Shown here one piece after another: positions 58,301 through 64,000 of a stretch of DNA of 64,000 nt. Position numbers and translations under genes: made by a program. The first letter of the stretch is position 1. Each line of letters opens with the position of its first letter. The notes below the pieces were generated by a model. The model was not told where the DNA came from. It ran no database searches and was given only the letters and a program-made list of their open reading frames with translations. This DNA is from Anodontia alba (lineage: Eukaryota > Mollusca > Bivalvia > Lucinida > Lucinidae), in assembly GCA_964016985.1 (NCBI GenBank), contig OZ024823.1, positions 32,259,473 to 32,323,472 on the forward strand. The letters are read 5' to 3'.

Positions 58301-61300
58301 GATATTTAGAGTAAATATGGTAATACGTTATATTGTACCTTTCCAACATCTTCAGTTTTCTTTTTCCTTTCCTCCTTCTTTTTCTTCTTCTTTTCTTTCT
58401 TTTTCTCAAGATACTCCTCCCAGGGAGTAAGATCCTTGGCTTGTTTCTTCTTAATAATCCCTTCAGTAGTCTCTCGCAAACCTGTTAATATGAAATTATT
58501 TGAAACCCTAAATCCCTTACAGCTGTTATTTCCTGAATTTAAACATTAGCAAACAATATTTAAAATAGTTTTGCTTTTTTTGATTTCTTGAAAACATGGC
58601 TGGATATTGCATGCAAATCTTATCTATTTACATAAATAATATCAAGTCTTATCTTAAACCTCAAAAAAAGTGCTGTCGCAGGAGAGCGTAGCTTGCCTGA
58701 ATTGCACTTTGCCTCTGAAACTTTGATCAAACACTTTTACATAACATTTTCTAAGTCTGTGACCTTGACCTCATGTGGGTTGAGACGGTACAGCATAAAA
58801 CTTAAGACCAGTATCTAACATCTGGGCAAATATGAACTACTTCCATCCAGAGGTTCAGGAGATACAGCCTTTTAAAAATCTTAACTAAACACTTTAACCA
58901 ATGCCAGCGCCAATGCCATGGTGACTGCTATAGATAGCTCTACTTGTACTTTTGTACAAGTGAACTAAAAGAGGGAAAAAAATATCATTCATAGGTGGGC
59001 ATCTGATTTTGTCACCAATTTTTGACTATGGGTTAATGTGTTTCAAGAATGCTTCACAGGAAATTATTTGTTAGACATAAAGCAAAGCTCTACATATACC
59101 AAACAGTATTGATAATTTTCTTCTTATTATTTTTTTTCATGAAATGTATGTTGTAGGTACTATTAAAAGTATGAAAAATTTTCTGAAAATTGCCTACCAT
59201 GAAATTAGTTCTTGTTATGGGTTGTTCAAGAATGTAAATTGAATTTTACCTGGTTCTAGTATTGGGAATCTGCCAGAATTTCATAGTTGACCATCGGTTT
59301 TGTAAAACCTAGTGATCATCGACTGATGACTGACTTGTAGAAAATATATTCACTCTTAATTTAGCCCTCTTACAGGTACTTATTCATTGCTCCAGGTCAA
59401 TAAGAGGGGTATCCAGATGATATTTTTCTTCTTATTTCTCCATGAAAACATCTGTTGCTAGTACTCATTAGAAGCACCTCCACAAGATGGAGGCACTTCT
59501 AATGAGTATGCACAACATAATTTTTCATTCAGAAATAAGAAAAAATATCAGTACTTTTGGGTTGATTTATTTACGGCTATTTTATCATTTTTTTTTTCAC
59601 TTTTGTTGACCACAAATCTAGAATGACCCAAATAGACAGCAATGAATTTCATTTCTTCATAACTTGCCTATAAAGATATAACGTGAGAAAAATATGTTTC
59701 TAAAGATATAATTTTCCAATTAGTTGACTATAAAATTTTTTCCGATCATCAGTCACAAGAGGCAAAAGTGACTGATGATCGATTATAATTGATCATCAGT
59801 GGCAACACTACCTGGTTCCCAAGTTATTTCCATCTGGACATCCTTATCTTTCTTTTTATCTTCATTCTTGTCAATGTCTTGAAGAAGCCTCTTGTATTTC
59901 TCAATCTGTTTTTCTTCATCTTCCGATTCACTCTCTCTATCAGAGGCCTCAACCAACTGGCCATAATCTACACCTGTAATAACCATAGCACTGTATTATC
60001 CTATAAGTTATACGTCAATATAGCTACCCAATGTGTGTCTAAAAAAGACCTGTCATAGGACTGAGTAGCTTGCCTGAACTCATGTTTCATAGCTACAGGT
60101 AAAAGGGGGTATCCACATAATGTTTTTTCTGAGGCATTTCCAATGAGTTCTCACAATATGTGTTTTTTTGAGAAATAAGAAAAATATCAGTACTTTTCTG
60201 TTGTAAAAAAACAACCTTTTCTAAAGCTATGCTATATGAAAAACCCCTATGTCTATGACCAGCTTGGTCACTGATGGATATGGGATCTGCAATGAACAAT
60301 ACTTTGGATGAGTATCTAACATCAGTCCAAATATCATGTAAATCCAATCAAACATTTTTATGATTTATGAGATGCAGAAATTAAAAATTTAACATTTGTG
60401 GATACTAACACAAACACCAAAGTCAGTAGCAACACCAAACACCAATGCCGATATAAGGAGTAGTGTAGTTGCTTTGTTCGGGGGGCATATTTCAGATAAG
60501 AGGAGTACTTGAATATTTATTAATTTTTTTAATTTGTCCACAAAAGCATATGTTGTGGGTAGCCATCAGAAGTGCCTCAGTGGGGAACTTCTAATTCAGT
60601 ACCCACAACAATATATTTTAGTGTAGAAATTAGAAAAATACCCATATTTTTTTGGTTGAATTAAACTGTTTTCTCTATAGTTATGACGTATGGGTTGGGT
60701 TGCGTTGGCATTTAAGGGCCCAGTCAAAATTATTAAGGTCATGTTGAGCCAACAGTTTACCTAACCACACTTTTCCTCGGCTGGCAAAGTCCTCTTAACC
60801 AGTACTTGTGCACATTGTTTCACCAGAAAGTAACAACTGCCCTTCTTGAATCAGTGGAAGAGAGAGAATGAATGCAGAAACTATTTCATGATTAATCTCC
60901 AGGTAGGAATGTTGCCAGACCTGGTGGGAATCAAACCCGCAACCTCCTGATCATCAGTCGGATACACATCAGACTGAGCCACCGAGGCCTGCATAGTTAT
61001 GACAGAGTTAGAAAGTAGTGTTGGCTGAATGGCATGTCTTAATCAGTGTTTGTGCATGGACACACTTTGGGTAAATATAGCAATTGTTCTAAAAATTGAT
61101 ACACCAATTTTTATGATGAAATGACATAAACATACCATGCAGATCCAGATCAGTGTTTACACTGTTTGCCATTCCACCAAGTAGAAAAACAAATGTACAA
61201 AAAATACAAACAAAATTTTGCCAAAAAGTATGAATTAAGTTTGAAGTTTTAGGACATTTGTTATAGACCTAGGAATATAACTCACCCTCTTCATCTGAGC

Positions 61301-62921
61301 TGGAGGCCAGGTATGCTTGTAAATCAGCATCATCCAGGTTTTTGTCTTTTGATGAAAACTGCTTCGATGTCAACTGTACTCTTGTTCTATCTGTTTCATC
61401 CCATGTAAGATCAACCTAAAAATATAAAATGGTCCTGATTAACCATTGTCAAGCTGAATAAATTAAGATACCACACCCACTTTAAATTTTTAGCCAATCA
61501 GATTGCTTGATCATGTTTATTAATACAAATTCACATACTTAATGACAAACAGTGTAGATTCAGATCAGTTGGCTTCTGAAGAAGCCAAATGATCTGGCTC
61601 TATACTGTTTGCAAAGACAGGACATATCCGGGTTCAGCAGGACTAGGGTTAATACATGTACTTTCTCACTTCTTCTAGAAAATTGAGGGTTCAGCGCAAG
61701 ACTGTAGTAACTCAAACATATTTTTGAAACCCTTGTTTAGGGGCAACTTTGACCCCTTTGTAAGCAATACAAATTTAGGTGCCATTGCTCATATGAGCAA
61801 TGGCACCTAAATTTCCATTGTTTACAGAGAGAAATGTTGTAATCTACATAACACCTTCATGGTGAGGAGATTAAGTATTGGGAAAAACAACCATCTGACT
61901 TGCTACAGTCTTGCAATCAACCCTCGAAATGTGGTTATTCTTTAATATGGTCTCCTCATGGAGAAATAAGAAAAATATTTGTCTGGACACTCCTCTTATC
62001 TGGAGCTATGCGTACAGGCTAATAACAAGGACAGTCGAACCTCAATAACTTGAACATCTTTGGAATCATGTAAATTTGTTCTAAACATGGGTAGTTCGCG
62101 CCGCTGAGGGTTAATCATAACCCCAAATCAGGAAGCAAATGGATATAATTTAGGGATGTCTTTTTGATCTTCTATACAATAATGGTATGCCAAGTGTTCT
62201 CATTAGAATTGCCTCGATGAGGCAATTTTAATGAGTACATACAACATACATTTCATGATAAAATAAGAAAATTTCCCTAAAATACTCTTAATTATTTGCT
62301 TACTAAGGCTATCAAGAGAATTTCCTAGGGACTAAAAAAAAGAAAGTTCGAATTAGCCATGGTAAACGAGCCATCGGTGTTCAAGTCATTGAGGTTTTAC
62401 TGTATCAAAGTGGTCACATTTATATGAAATTCAATTAGCCATTTAACCAATGCACTATCTTAAGCCACTTTATTGAGAACAGATGAAGCACACACCTTTC
62501 TACTTCTACAAACTGCGGTGGGGCAGGGAGGATCCCTACCACAACCCAATACTTAAGGTGATTGGATACACTTTCATGGGAGACAACTCTGTCAAAATTG
62601 TTTTGCCTTCCTTCTGAAAAGGGGTCTACTCAAAAAAAGGAGAGAATTTGCTCCCCCAGGGAGCAAATTTTTTCCTTTTAGAGTAGACCCATTTTCAGAG
62701 GGAAGCAAAACATTTCTGACAGAGTTGTGTCCCTTGAAAGTGCATCAATTCCCCTTAAAAGTTTCAAAAACTACTTTTGTTACCAATGATGATCATAAGG
62801 TTTGCTTACCTTAGACTGTGAGAGTGCTGAATTGGTAAATAAACTAGGTTTATATTCTGCTGGCAGCTCTGTACATTCTGATTTAGCATCATCATCAAAC
62901 TCCATGTCATCGGGAATAAAC
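46030..62921 (-). CDS. ESF1: ESF1-like pre-rRNA processing gene, last eight coding exons
   Basis: Spliced exons, in transcription order: 62921-62810, 61415-61286, 59973-59812, 58481-58339, 56375-56219, 54268-54207, 48747-48598 and 46371-46030. All have AG acceptors and GT donors, the phases agree at every junction, and the frame stays open for about 418 codons to a TAG at 46032-46030. The protein is very acidic and lysine-rich. It carries blocks I recognise from ESF1: RFIPDD, WDETDR, LQAYLASSSDEE, QIEKYKRLLQ, ITWEPG, TPWEEYLEKKKEKK, LVMDEDDDKKHF and the terminal NUC153 motif LDDPRF followed by YSSHLYNIDPSAPEY. ESF1 is a nucleolar factor for early small-subunit rRNA processing. This is the C-terminal half; the N-terminal exons lie beyond 64000. 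No broken exon is seen, so the gene is probably active. A possible ATTAAA poly(A) signal on the minus strand (plus 45838-45843) is weak because it lies in a MITE. Confidence 0.93.
46555..46782. mobile_element. MITE family A3, in ESF1 intron
   Basis: TIR TTAACCCATTGTAGACTG / CAGACTACAATGGGTTAA. Hairpin 46675-46743. Confidence 0.87.
46883..47127. mobile_element. MITE family G, full length, in ESF1 intron
   Basis: 245 bp. TIR GGGCCCAGTTGTTCAAAGC, identical inward from the right. The central hairpin AAAATGTGAGTAGCTTTTGC / GCAAAAGCTACTCACATTTT has no spacer. Confidence 0.88.
47140..47545. mobile_element. MITE family H with duplicated arm, plus a half copy
   Basis: TTAACATGCATGCTGGGTAAAA to ATAGCATGGTAAGTGTTAAA (47150-47415). 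The left arm GATCTGACACTTCAT...CAAATTGTCTCCT occurs at 47231 and 47292. A right half of the same family follows at 47435-47545. Confidence 0.8.
48025..48178. mobile_element. MITE family D, partial
   Basis: Hairpin 48050-48115 (ATGAGTACTCATTAGAAATG / CACTTTTAATGAGTACACAT) with GAAATAAGAAACAT on the right. In an ESF1 intron. Confidence 0.7.
48230..48571 (-). mobile_element. SINE family 1, with internal duplication, in ESF1 intron
   Basis: The reverse strand reads a tRNA-like head with TGGCTCAGTCAGATG, then the body and a tail next to GGGCAATAAAAC. About 70 bp of the body (the CAATCTCCAC...AAGAATGT part) occurs twice, at 48400-48430 and 48465-48492. It lies in ESF1 sense orientation, starting 27 bp past the donor of the 48598-48747 exon. 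Confidence 0.85.
48598..48747 (-). CDS. ESF1: ESF1 exon, LVMDEDDDKKHF block
   Basis: 150 nt, exactly 50 codons. It reads EELSLLVMDEDDDKKHFSL, then DKLIEDSSG, a lysine run and EEDEFQ. The acceptor is CCTTGTAG and the donor GTAATA. The LxMDEDxDxKKHF block is a clear ESF1 match and leads directly into the NUC153 exon. A SINE in the sense orientation starts 27 bp past the donor. Confidence 0.93.
48880..49262. mobile_element. MITE family M with three tandem hairpins
   Basis: CCTCTTTGTAACACTATTGC to GGGGTCCACCTTTAAACCG. Between them the hairpin around GAAAAATGACCATAAATGG occurs three times, at 48945-49010, 49030-49110 and 49125-49195. In an ESF1 intron. Confidence 0.75.
49270..49432 (-). mobile_element. 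tRNA-like SINE head or tRNA relic
   Basis: On the reverse strand, TTGCTGAGTGGTT (49409-49421) fits the pol III A box and GGTTCAAATTCC (49373-49384) the B box. The full cloverleaf does not close well, so a third SINE family or a tRNA pseudogene is more likely than a working tRNA. The 3' limit is uncertain. Confidence 0.5.
49525..51125. repeat. 155-bp tandem repeat, eight units
   Basis: GTTTCAGCTTGATCGGATGT starts units at about 49966, 50121, 50277, 50431, 50586, 50741, 50892 and 51047. Other constant parts: GGGGCATAACTCTGC, ATTTGGTGGACTGTAACC, TGCTCCACATCATGGTC, GAGTTAGCCGGAAACGAAAA. The block is bounded by ACAAGAGCTCCGCCAAGCGG at 49530 and by GTTTACGGACGGACCGAGG at 51090. I remember similar sequence as frequent in bivalve genomes. 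Confidence 0.9.
51378..51580. mobile_element. MITE family H, in ESF1 intron
   Basis: GGGCAAATTCAGACAATAAA, tip TTGTCTCCTAAGGAGATC, then TTTTCTGCTGCAA. Right arm shortened. Confidence 0.72.
51630..51810. mobile_element. MITE family A2, in ESF1 intron
   Basis: Hairpin 51640-51706 near perfect; right TIR CAGCATGGCAAGGGTTAA. The left TIR is diverged. Confidence 0.82.
51989..52547. mobile_element. MITE family I, 559 bp
   Basis: Same TIRs, TA flanks and interior as 56543-57100. Both are in ESF1 introns in the same orientation, about 4.5 kb apart. Confidence 0.88.
52742..52920. mobile_element. MITE family H, tip deleted, in ESF1 intron
   Basis: TTAATGCTTAGCACTCTGG to CCAAGTGGTAAAGGTTAA; AGGTTTTGACATTTCTTG meets AAATATCAAATCCTGTTTTC directly. 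Confidence 0.75.
53085..53367 (-). mobile_element. SINE family 1, in ESF1 intron
   Basis: Near full-length reverse-strand copy. The head is at 53340-53367 (GCCTCAGTGGCTCAGTAGG in sense) and the tail TTGAGGTTTTACAGCCCAG appears on the plus strand at 53090. Sense orientation relative to ESF1. Confidence 0.85.
53410..53651. mobile_element. MITE family J, in ESF1 intron
   Basis: Nearly identical to 39020-39262 over its length, so transposition was recent. Confidence 0.88.
53810..53890. repeat. family B hairpin, eroded, in ESF1 intron
   Basis: GAAGACAATGAAGGCCCTGAT and TGATCTAGACCTTCCTGTCC with an A-rich tip. Confidence 0.65.
54207..54268 (-). CDS. ESF1: ESF1 short basic exon
   Basis: 62 nt, two bases completing Glu and then 20 codons: KQKKKKNGKDKRGEEDNQEK after the first Lys. 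The acceptor is TTTTTACAG and the donor GTAATA. It is low complexity, so it is supported mainly by phase and splice-site agreement with both neighbours. A LINE 3' end lies about 40 bp upstream of the acceptor. Confidence 0.82.
54300..54848 (-). mobile_element. 5'-truncated jockey/CR1-type LINE in ESF1 intron
   Basis: The frame at 54378-54845 reads KGLVRPILEYASLVWDP, then LKKVQNCAARFV, LHKRRKGSKLILLFK, YSFFPDTIRDWNALP and a stop. This is the conserved C-terminal tail after the reverse transcriptase of jockey/CR1-like LINEs. A stop just upstream marks the 5' truncation. The 3' end carries a short repeat, ATTCTGATTCTGATTCC, as in LINEs of this group. The frame is intact for 151 codons, so insertion may be recent. 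It is not a host gene. Confidence 0.88.
54925..55150. mobile_element. MITE family K, in ESF1 intron
   Basis: GAGGACTGAAAACACATGGT to GAATTCACCTTAA. Hairpin 55015-55100 (CTCTAAAAGGAAAGAATTTG / GCAAATTCTTCCTTCTTAGAG). Confidence 0.8.
55293..55535. mobile_element. MITE family H, diverged, in ESF1 intron
   Basis: TTAACCTTTCACACTCTTTG to CAGCAGGTTACGTTTAA; interior CTTATTTTTCCTAGAAAACAG and reverse. Confidence 0.65.
55557..55752. mobile_element. MITE family D, in ESF1 intron
   Basis: Outer inverted repeat: GGATAAGGTGTATGGCTCCAG on the left against the reverse of CTTCCTCTTGTCTGGAGC on the right. The centre 55605-55712 is a hairpin with CTTATTTCTCTATGAAAAC and ATGTTGTGGGTACTCATTA arms. Confidence 0.75.
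55753..56078. mobile_element. chimeric MITE: family D left part joined to family E right half
   Basis: 55775-55912 is a family D hairpin, with its left arm duplicated. From 55914 the sequence switches to the right arm and right half of family E (GGCAATTCTAATCAGTACAC... to TTTGACTG at 56078, then TA). The joint lies in the hairpin core shared by the two families. Confidence 0.75.
56219..56375 (-). CDS. ESF1: ESF1 exon, acidic DPFF block
   Basis: 157 nt, phase 0 start, ending with one base of a split Glu codon. It reads LQQSSDDDVSVENE, then FSDDDLPADIDTSDPFFLRED and a short KKKKGVK run. The acceptor is ATTTCAG and the donor GTAACA. It corresponds to the acidic D-DPFF/DPYF stretch of ESF1 proteins. 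Confidence 0.9.
56430..56510. repeat. family B hairpin, eroded, in ESF1 intron
   Basis: CAGAAAAGACTCTAATCAGT and GATCAGTCTTTGCTGGACA. Starts 55 bp upstream of an ESF1 acceptor. Confidence 0.65.
56529..57304. mobile_element. MITE family A4 split by a MITE family I
   Basis: Left end CGGTAAATGTCC at 56530, then family I (56543-57100), then the rest of A4 with hairpin 57187-57254 and right end GGACATTTACCG. The TA next to family I fits the GTCCTAAA of intact A4. In an ESF1 intron. Confidence 0.85.
56543..57100. mobile_element. MITE family I, 558 bp
   Basis: TIRs of about 46 bp: CTGTGCTTTCGACATCTTTC and (inward) CTGTCCTTTCGACATCTCTC, extending through GTTTTTTGC(T)(C/T)GGCG. Flanked by TA. A second copy, alike over its whole length, is at 51989-52547. 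No hairpin core and no coding capacity. Confidence 0.88.
57649..57830. repeat. two family B hairpins in ESF1 intron
   Basis: 57649-57720 and 57745-57825. The outer sequences TGACAAAACCAACAAAATGGCA (left, 57624) and GCCATTTTGTAGGTTTTGTCA (right, 57822) are inverted, so both hairpins belong to one element. Confidence 0.78.
57831..59389. other. ESF1 intron sequence around one exon
   Basis: Besides exon 58339-58481 it holds a dispersed repeat (57860-57975) and otherwise unassigned sequence. Confidence 0.5.
58339..58481 (-). CDS. ESF1: ESF1 exon, TPWEEYLEKKKEKK block
   Basis: 143 nt, beginning with two bases that complete the Gly of WEPG. It continues LRETTEGIIKKKQAK, then LTPWEEYLEKKKEKK, a long lysine/glutamate run and TEDVGK. 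The acceptor is ATTAACAG and the donor GTACAA. The charged helix and TPWE(E/Q)(Y/F)LEKKK block are diagnostic for the family. Confidence 0.92.
59390..59575. mobile_element. MITE family D, in ESF1 intron
   Basis: Hairpin 59440-59520 with 20-bp arms around GCACCTCCACAAGATGGAGGC. The left side reads AAGAGGGGTATCCAGATGA. Confidence 0.75.
59812..59973 (-). CDS. ESF1: ESF1 exon, ITWEPG block
   Basis: 162 nt. It reads (G)VDYGQLVEASD, then the coiled-coil-like QIEKYKRLLQDIDKNEDKKK, then EITWEPG split by the intron. The acceptor is TATTACAG and the donor GTAGTG, a weaker donor than those of neighbouring exons. An unusual set of inverted repeats begins 11 bases past the donor (see findings). Confidence 0.92.
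60090..60245. mobile_element. MITE family D, one arm only
   Basis: Starts GCTACAGGTAAAAGGGGGTA and has only the right hairpin arm, GCATTTCCAATGAGTTCTCA, then GAAATAAGAAAAATATCAG. The matching left arm is missing. Confidence 0.65.
60490..60685. mobile_element. MITE family D, in ESF1 intron
   Basis: Hairpin 60545-60615 (CATATGTTGTGGGTAGCCAT / AGTACCCACAACAATATAT); left side TCAGATAAGAGGAGTACTTG. Confidence 0.73.
60700..60993 (-). mobile_element. SINE family 1, in ESF1 intron
   Basis: Reverse-strand copy. The head GCCTCGGTGGCTCAGTCTG is at 60968-60990 and a B-box-like GGGTTTGATTCCC at 60930-60945. The tail is diverged. Same orientation as ESF1, like the other two intronic copies. Confidence 0.85.
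61136..61263. mobile_element. MITE family A4, right half
   Basis: GATCCAGATCAG..., TTTACACTGTTTGCCATTCC, then TTTTAGGACATTTG. Left half missing. 22 bp from an ESF1 exon. Confidence 0.7.
61286..61415 (-). CDS. ESF1: ESF1 exon, WDETD / YLASSSDEE block
   Basis: 130 nt, starting in phase 0 with VDLTWDETDRTRV and ending DLQAYLASSSDEE plus one base. The donor is GTGAGT and the acceptor TTTTTAG. Both blocks are hallmarks of ESF1. The acidic serine run is typical of a nucleolar protein and may be a CK2 target (inference). Confidence 0.9.
61439..61652. mobile_element. MITE family A2, in ESF1 intron
   Basis: TTAACCATTGTCAAGCTGAA and GTTCAGCAGGACTAGGGTTAA; hairpin 61546-61613. It lies 24 bp upstream of an ESF1 acceptor. 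Confidence 0.85.
61685..61926. mobile_element. MITE family J, older copy, in ESF1 intron
   Basis: Same structure with more substitutions; GAGGGTTCAGCGCAAGACT at the left, CTTGCAATCAACCCTCG at the right. Confidence 0.86.
62032..62402 (-). mobile_element. MITE family E, in ESF1 intron
   Basis: Ends CAGTCGAACCTCAATAACT and TTGAGGTTTTACTG then TA. The hairpin is 62183-62252. Reverse orientation relative to 10602-10970. Confidence 0.85.
62557..62754. mobile_element. MITE family K, full length with TTAA duplication
   Basis: 198 bp. Ends GGTGATTGGATACACTTTCA and (inward) GGGGAATTGATGCACTTTCA, flanked by TTAA at 62553-62556 and 62755-62758, as in piggyBac or Kolobok elements. Hairpin 62620-62692. 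In an ESF1 intron, 55 bp from an exon. Confidence 0.87.
62810..62921 (-). CDS. ESF1: ESF1 exon (first in window), RFIPDD block
   Basis: 112 nt, entering with one base of a split codon. It reads (R)FIPDDMEFDDDAKSE and ends NSALSQSK. The acceptor is AATTACAG and the donor GTAAGC. The block matches the segment that precedes WDETD in ESF1 proteins. The upstream exon is outside the window. Confidence 0.88.
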
Positions 62922-63919
62922 CTGTAATTTTGGCATAATTATAACTTAAGCCATTGCCACATACATGTATTATCATGCAATTATAGGGTCACAAGATCTG
63001 AAAAAATTTTTGCTTTCAAAGATCAGTCTACTTTTTTTGTCTACAATTTGCCATTGTGGCCACAAACATACAACCCTCCTGAGACTGATTATAACTGGAG
63101 GTACATGTACAATCACATAAGATTAACCTACGACTGTATAATATAAATTGCAAAACCAGTCATGAAAGGTCATGGTTCATCCTGTGATTGGTTTTGACTC
63201 ATCTCAGCCAGTTGTGGAATAATTTTACCAGGTCACCACTGACCACACAAAGGGCTGCGACATTTGCTTGGCTGACTTACAGTTCCCAAATCAAAAGGCA
63301 GCTTTGCAGTGGTATATACACCATGATGTTATTTCTACACACTGATTATGCGAGTGAAATGGCCCCACAACCAACCAATATATATATCATGGTTATAATA
63401 TCATGTCTTCTGCAGTGTAACACGTAAAGATATAAATTTTCCCAGAGATTTTCGTGCTAGTCTTTTATTGTGGATATATATCTCCTATATCACAACTAGC
63501 TCCAGTCCTAATACTGCACAACTGATTGCACAACCATGTAACTACAGGTCTGGATACAAGATTGGCTGTGAAAGCACATGACTGATTGTATGACTAGTCA
63601 ATAGGTCACATGACTGGTTGTATGACTAGTCAATAGGTCACATGACTGGTTGTATGACCAGTTGTGATTGGCAACTGCCCTGATCACCTAAGATCATGCA
63701 AGTGCACTCATGAATGGGATCCCTCTACAACCATTTAGACTTGTGTGATCTTTGATCACTGTGGCAGATTTTTAAACATGCTCAACAACCGCCACTGAAC
63801 TGATTTTGACCATGAGTTGTCCACATCCATTTAGACTAATTGTATGATTTTTCTGAGATGGCCTAGGATTTTTGGCTTATCAATGGCTATGGATAAGCAA
63901 CTTTTTATTAATTGAAAAA
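62922..63919. other. ESF1 intron sequence
   Basis: No repeat family recognised except the 36-bp duplication at 63575-63668. Confidence 0.5.
63575..63668. repeat. 36-bp tandem duplication
   Basis: TGTATGACTAGTCAATAGGT and CACATGACTGGT repeated twice, with partial units on both sides. Confidence 0.8.
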
Positions 63920-64000
63920 AAGGAATACTTTTTCTTATTTCTCCATAAAAACATTTGTTGAGAATACTCATTAGAAGTGTTTCAGCCAGGTCAGTACTTT
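63920..64000. mobile_element. MITE family D cut by the window edge
   Basis: CTTTTTCTTATTTCTCCATAA and the arm ATTTGTTGAGAATACTCATT, then the window ends. A similar fragment opens the window at 1-30 (ATTTCTCCATATAAACATGT). Confidence 0.65.

Overview
The window is AT-rich nuclear DNA of an animal. It has introns with GT/AG splice sites, tRNA-derived SINEs, a mariner relic, a Penelope-like retroelement, a jockey/CR1-type LINE end and dozens of short hairpin-rich non-autonomous DNA transposons (MITEs). The repeat style, and several sequences I remember as common in clam and mussel genomes, suggest a bivalve mollusc. That placement rests on memory, not on a search.

Only one clearly functional gene is visible: the 3' half of an ESF1-type nucleolar pre-rRNA-processing gene on the minus strand. 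Eight coding exons lie between 62921 and 46030, with consistent phases and an open frame down to a TAG stop. Its upstream exons lie beyond 64000. Its introns hold most of the repeats in the right third of the window, including a SINE 27 bp from a splice donor and a LINE 3' end about 40 bp from an acceptor.

Layout. 1-10 kb: MITEs only (families here called A, H, K, M, N, C) and a 22-bp tandem repeat. 10.4-12.3 kb: a mariner with both terminal repeats, a dead D34D transposase, one MITE and one SINE inserted in it. 12.5-14.5 and 18.4-19.1 kb: two broken copies of a repeated gene with motifs resembling a FEN1/XPG-type PIN nuclease. 14.6-15.35 kb: a tandemly duplicated unrecognised coding-like unit. 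15.6-16.5 kb: a Penelope-like 3' end with a GIY-YIG domain. 19.4-22.2 kb: palindromic MITEs and SINEs. 22.7-24.2 kb: a roughly 55-bp satellite. 24.6-33 kb: hairpin MITEs and low-complexity DNA. 33.2-34.8 kb: a minisatellite that grew inside a MITE. 35-45 kb: more MITEs and a second SINE family. 46-63 kb: ESF1, with a 155-bp satellite at 49.6-51.1 kb.

The most interesting signal is in the MITEs. Families with unrelated ends share the same central hairpin: one core has arms like GTTGTGGGTACTCATTAG (families C, D, E, N, O), another has arms like GTGTAGACCCTGATCAGAC (families A1-A4, B). One copy is a chimera of two families joined at the hairpin, and in at least six copies one hairpin arm is locally duplicated. 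This suggests hairpin-driven template switching that swaps cores between families and may also seed satellites. All letters for repeat families are mine.
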